This document shows positions 32,321 to 32,744 of a stretch of 32,744 nt of DNA, piece after piece (the stretch's first letter is position 1; each line of letters opens with the position of its first letter). Source of the stretch: Saccoglossus kowalevskii (lineage: Eukaryota > Hemichordata > Enteropneusta > Harrimaniidae); contig NW_003137801.1 in NCBI RefSeq assembly GCF_000003605.2, positions 1 to 32,744 of the forward strand. Reading direction: 5' to 3'. The position numbers were made by a program, and so were the translations under genes. The notes under the pieces are model-generated. The model made no database searches. It was given only the letters and a program-made list of their open reading frames with translations, and was not told the DNA's origin.

Positions 32321-32744
32321 CATCTCTGCCCACACATAGTTAAGACAGCTAATCCATCTCTGCCAGCACTCAGTCCAGACAGCTAATCCATCTCTGGCAG
32401 CACACAGTCCAGACAGCTAATCCATTTCTGCAGGCACACAGTCCAGACAGCTAATCCATTTCTGCGGGCACACAGTCCAGACAGCTAATCCATCTCTGCC
32501 TGCACATAGTACAGGCAGCTAATCCATCTCTGCCTGCACACAGTCAAACAGCTAATCCATCTCTGCCAGCACAAAGTCAAGAGCGCTAATCCATCTCTGC
32601 CAGCACACAGTCAAGACAGCTAATCCATCTCTGCCTGCACACAGTCAAGACAGCTAATCCATCTCTGCCCACACACAGTCAAGACAGCTAAGCCATCTCT
32701 GCAAAGCACACAGTCCAAACAGCTAATCCATTTCTGCCTGCACA
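32321..32744. repeat. R-right segment to window end
   Basis: Normal monomers return: TAGTTAAG, CAGCACTCAG, GGCAGC, CATTTCTGCAGG, GCGGGC, CATAGTACAGGC, CAAAC, CAAGAGCG, CCCAC and TAAGCC. This matches 9425-9815. CTGCAAAGCACACAG at 32699-32713 is a private change. The array is cut by the window edge. Confidence 0.8.

Larger units (their letters stand above)
1..32744. repeat. 34-bp satellite array, whole window
   Basis: Every part of the window is built from one 34-bp unit; the copy at 326-359 is typical. The most constant parts are CCATCTCTGC and GCACACAGTC. Between them sits a variable dinucleotide zone (CCTGC, CCAGC, CCGGC, CCCAC, ACTGC), and after the second core comes CCAGACAG, CAAGACAG, CAAACAG or CAAGAGCG. 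All copies have the same orientation. Length variants are 33 bp (CAGTCAAACAG; CCTGACACAG), 36 bp (CACACATAG; CACACACAG), 41 bp (marker), 25 bp and 21 bp. No unique spacer or unrelated insert was found, so this is a satellite and not a CRISPR array. The array continues past both window ends. I do not recognise the family. Confidence 0.98.

Noticed and set aside
1-32744. CRISPR array, because of short direct repeats with regular spacing
   Set aside because: There are no unique spacers. The whole 34-bp unit repeats with small variations, and there is no cas gene or leader.
1-32744. Centromere function through a CENP-B box
   Set aside because: No TTCG-plus-CGGG box pattern was seen in any monomer class. 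A centromeric site cannot be excluded, but the sequence does not show it.
1-32744. Telomeric or subtelomeric repeats
   Set aside because: No TTAGGG/CCCTAA or similar runs were found. GGATTA in the monomer is not tandem.
1-32744. loxP-like or other site-specific recombination site, because of the 34-bp length
   Set aside because: The unit lacks the long inverted arms around an asymmetric spacer. Only short palindromes such as AGCT, AGCGCT or TGCCGGCA are present.
1-32744. G-quadruplex or i-motif array
   Set aside because: Neither strand has runs of three or more G in the common monomer; GCGGGC occurs only in a few variants.
1-32744. Transposable element or viral sequence inside the array
   Set aside because: No terminal repeats, target-site duplications, coding domains or A-rich tails were found; every segment reduces to the monomer.

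Overview
The whole 32.7-kb window is one uninterrupted satellite (tandem-repeat) array. I see no protein-coding gene, RNA gene, transposon, CRISPR array or unique flanking DNA. The basic unit is 34 bp. A typical copy lies at 326-359, with the near-invariant cores CCATCTCTGC and GCACACAGTC separated by short variable positions. About 960 units fit in the window. Both window ends lie inside the array, so its true size and chromosomal position are unknown.

The source is a eukaryotic genome with large satellite arrays. The common monomer has no CpG although its composition would predict about two, which suggests a methylated and perhaps vertebrate genome. That is inference, and I do not recognise the satellite family or the species. 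The strands are very unequal: the + strand monomer has 13 C and 5 G, so all G-richness is on the - strand.

Monomers differ by recurring diagnostic substitutions and small indels (lengths 21, 25, 33, 34, 36 and 41 bp). These variants occur in fixed orders and so form higher-order repeats. I name five modules. H (about 286 bp) opens with a 41-bp marker monomer carrying AGCATAG. T (466 bp) precedes H. R segments start at the CAGTACAACCAGC monomer. Q carries CAGCACTCAG and CACATAATCC. S has a 25-bp truncated monomer and two 33-bp CCTGACACAG monomers. A ~1.0-kb unit (H 286 bp + 714 bp) recurs in several forms.

Layout: 1-2759 is a shortened H, repeated R segments and a Q module. 2760-5634 has three T/H units. 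5635-8402 has H, S, Q and a divergent T/H. 8403-14234 has no H marker and is R, S and duplicated R/S blocks. 14235-18090 has H, Q, T/H, R and a local 102-bp trimer amplification. 18091-25167 has repeated T/H units and one scrambled junction. 25168-28166 is an R ladder with 341-, 511- and 545-bp steps. 28167-30166 is a nearly perfect 1,000-bp tandem duplication. 30167-32744 is R, S and T, followed by a zone of clustered 1-bp indels at about 31928-32320.

The open reading frames on the - strand (up to 138 codons) are by-products of the repeat. Because 34 is not a multiple of 3, each frame is revisited every 102 bp, and frames stay open only where a variant removes the periodic stop. The most interesting content is the duplication history written in the variants, and the fact that most monomers carry TAATCC (a K50-homeodomain site) three bases after a CAGAC box. 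All counts and alignments were made by eye.
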